DNA from: Holdemanella hominis
Lineage (GTDB): Bacteria > Bacillota_I > Bacilli_A > Erysipelotrichales > Erysipelotrichaceae
Direction of reading: 5' to 3'
DNA: 23,682 bases
Assembly: GCF_014306155.1 (NCBI RefSeq)
Contig: NZ_JACRWH010000031.1
Location: 1-23,682, forward strand
Positions 23,296 to 23,682 of this stretch are shown here, one piece after another. The position numbers and the translations under genes were made by a program. The first letter of the stretch is position 1; the number at the start of each line of letters is the position of its first letter. The notes beneath the pieces are model-generated. The model ran no database searches, was not told the DNA's origin, and worked only from the letters and a program-made list of their open reading frames with translations.

Positions 23296-23589
23296 TTATA
23301 CCCCTGTATTTGGAACAACGATACGTGCATTTTCAAAATAATAAATGATTGTATCCGTATCCTTATCACCTTCAACTTTATAAGCTTTGGATTTCTCGGC
23401 TAACTGATAAGAAGTAGGCGCTTTGATTTCCTTGAACTCATATTCATGGCCGTAAATGGCATCCGCTAATACTGCTTTTCCATCTTTGATCACATGTTTA
23501 CTAACCTTGTCATCACCAACTTTACGAGAATAATAAATTCCATCATCTACATCTAAGATGATTTGTGGTACTACGTCAAGAAAAAGGAC
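23296..23589 (-). pseudogene. SpaA/Cna-B-like surface protein, C-terminal fragment
   Basis: The fragment encodes the end of a SpaA-like beta-sandwich domain (DADA-like segment AVLADAIYGHEYEFKEIKAP, then YQLAEKSKAYKVEGD, DTIIYYFENARIV) and the sorting motif VPNTGV followed at once by TAA. The gene lacks its 5' part because the IS3-type element lies upstream of it. It also lacks the hydrophobic segment and basic tail that normally follow a sorting motif. It is immediately upstream of the sortase. About 90 codons remain; frame intact to 23589, but the first part may already be IS end sequence. Confidence 0.75.
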
Positions 23590-23682
23590 TCATAAAATAG
23601 ATAAATTTTAAATTCTAATGTTTTGAATAATAATTATTCTCATATTGATTTGGTGATTCATAACCGCAATGGCTATGGATTC
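23564..23682 (-). mobile_element. 3' end of an IS3-family insertion sequence (continues beyond the window)
   Basis: The transposase reading frame enters from the right edge and stops at 23615. On its 3' side the sequence TGTGGTACTACGTCAAG (23564-23580) begins with TG and runs into AAAAAGGACTCA, which looks like an IS3-family terminal inverted repeat. The exact end is uncertain because the other end is outside the window. Its insertion truncates the SpaA-like gene. Confidence 0.55.
23615..23682 (-). CDS. IS3-family transposase, C-terminal end (partial)
   Basis: The frame reads IHSHCGYESPNQYENNYYSK and ends H-stop. The pattern HSH-GY-SP--YE--YY is the standard C-terminal end of the OrfB (DDE) transposase of IS3/IS150-type elements. 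Only about 21 codons are present, so the family call rests on this motif alone. Confidence 0.65.
   Translation of the reverse strand, partial: IHSHCGYESPNQYENNYYSKH

Overview
The window is a low-GC Bacillota sequence (AT-rich, strong AGGAGG-type ribosome binding sites, several TTG and GTG starts). It holds most of an integrative-conjugative element or conjugative plasmid. The gene set resembles elements of gut Erysipelotrichia or Clostridia; that placement is inference. Every gene I support is on the minus strand, so transcription runs from high to low coordinates. No integrase, att site, tRNA or rRNA is visible, so the element continues outside the window or is incomplete.

Right end (23.7-21.7 kb): the 3' end of an IS3-family transposase interrupts the gene of a SpaA-like surface protein. 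It is followed by a class B sortase, a VOC/glyoxalase-family protein and an unrecognised 118-residue protein. Next (21.6-17.1 kb) come an AlbA/Schlafen-type DNA-binding regulator with a 12-bp tandem repeat, a zinc-ribbon protein, an ArdC-like antirestriction/zincin protein and a TOPRIM primase-like protein. A 539-bp non-coding stretch (16.5-17.1 kb) contains a degenerate second copy of the primase 3' end, a terminator and two 45-bp direct repeats.

Middle (16.5-11.2 kb): a DinJ/RelB-RelE/ParE toxin-antitoxin pair, then a tightly overlapping run of small accessory genes including a DUF5688-like protein, then an inverted-repeat-rich region that is my candidate oriT. After it come a tiny membrane protein, MobC, a MOBP-type relaxase split by one in-frame TAG, a DUF3801/PcfB-like protein and a small protein.

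Left half (11.2-2.2 kb): the type IV secretion genes. These are the VirD4/TraG coupling ATPase, a pilin-like membrane protein, a VirB6/TrbL-like protein, a small protein, a PrgI-like protein, the VirB4 ATPase and a lysozyme-CHAP cell-wall hydrolase. An AAA ATPase of the abortive-infection type lies inside this operon with its own promoter, paired palindromes and terminator, like inserted cargo.

Left end (2.1-0 kb): a small Sec-exported peptide overlaps by one base the start of a HTH-TPR regulator of the RRNPP type. A 64-residue Cys-rich peptide and remnants of another gene follow. This peptide-receptor-peptide arrangement is the best candidate for an undescribed system: a pheromone circuit that may control transfer or a bacteriocin-like product. 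Other points of interest are the amber-split relaxase, the Walker-B change in the AAA ATPase and the duplicated primase tail.
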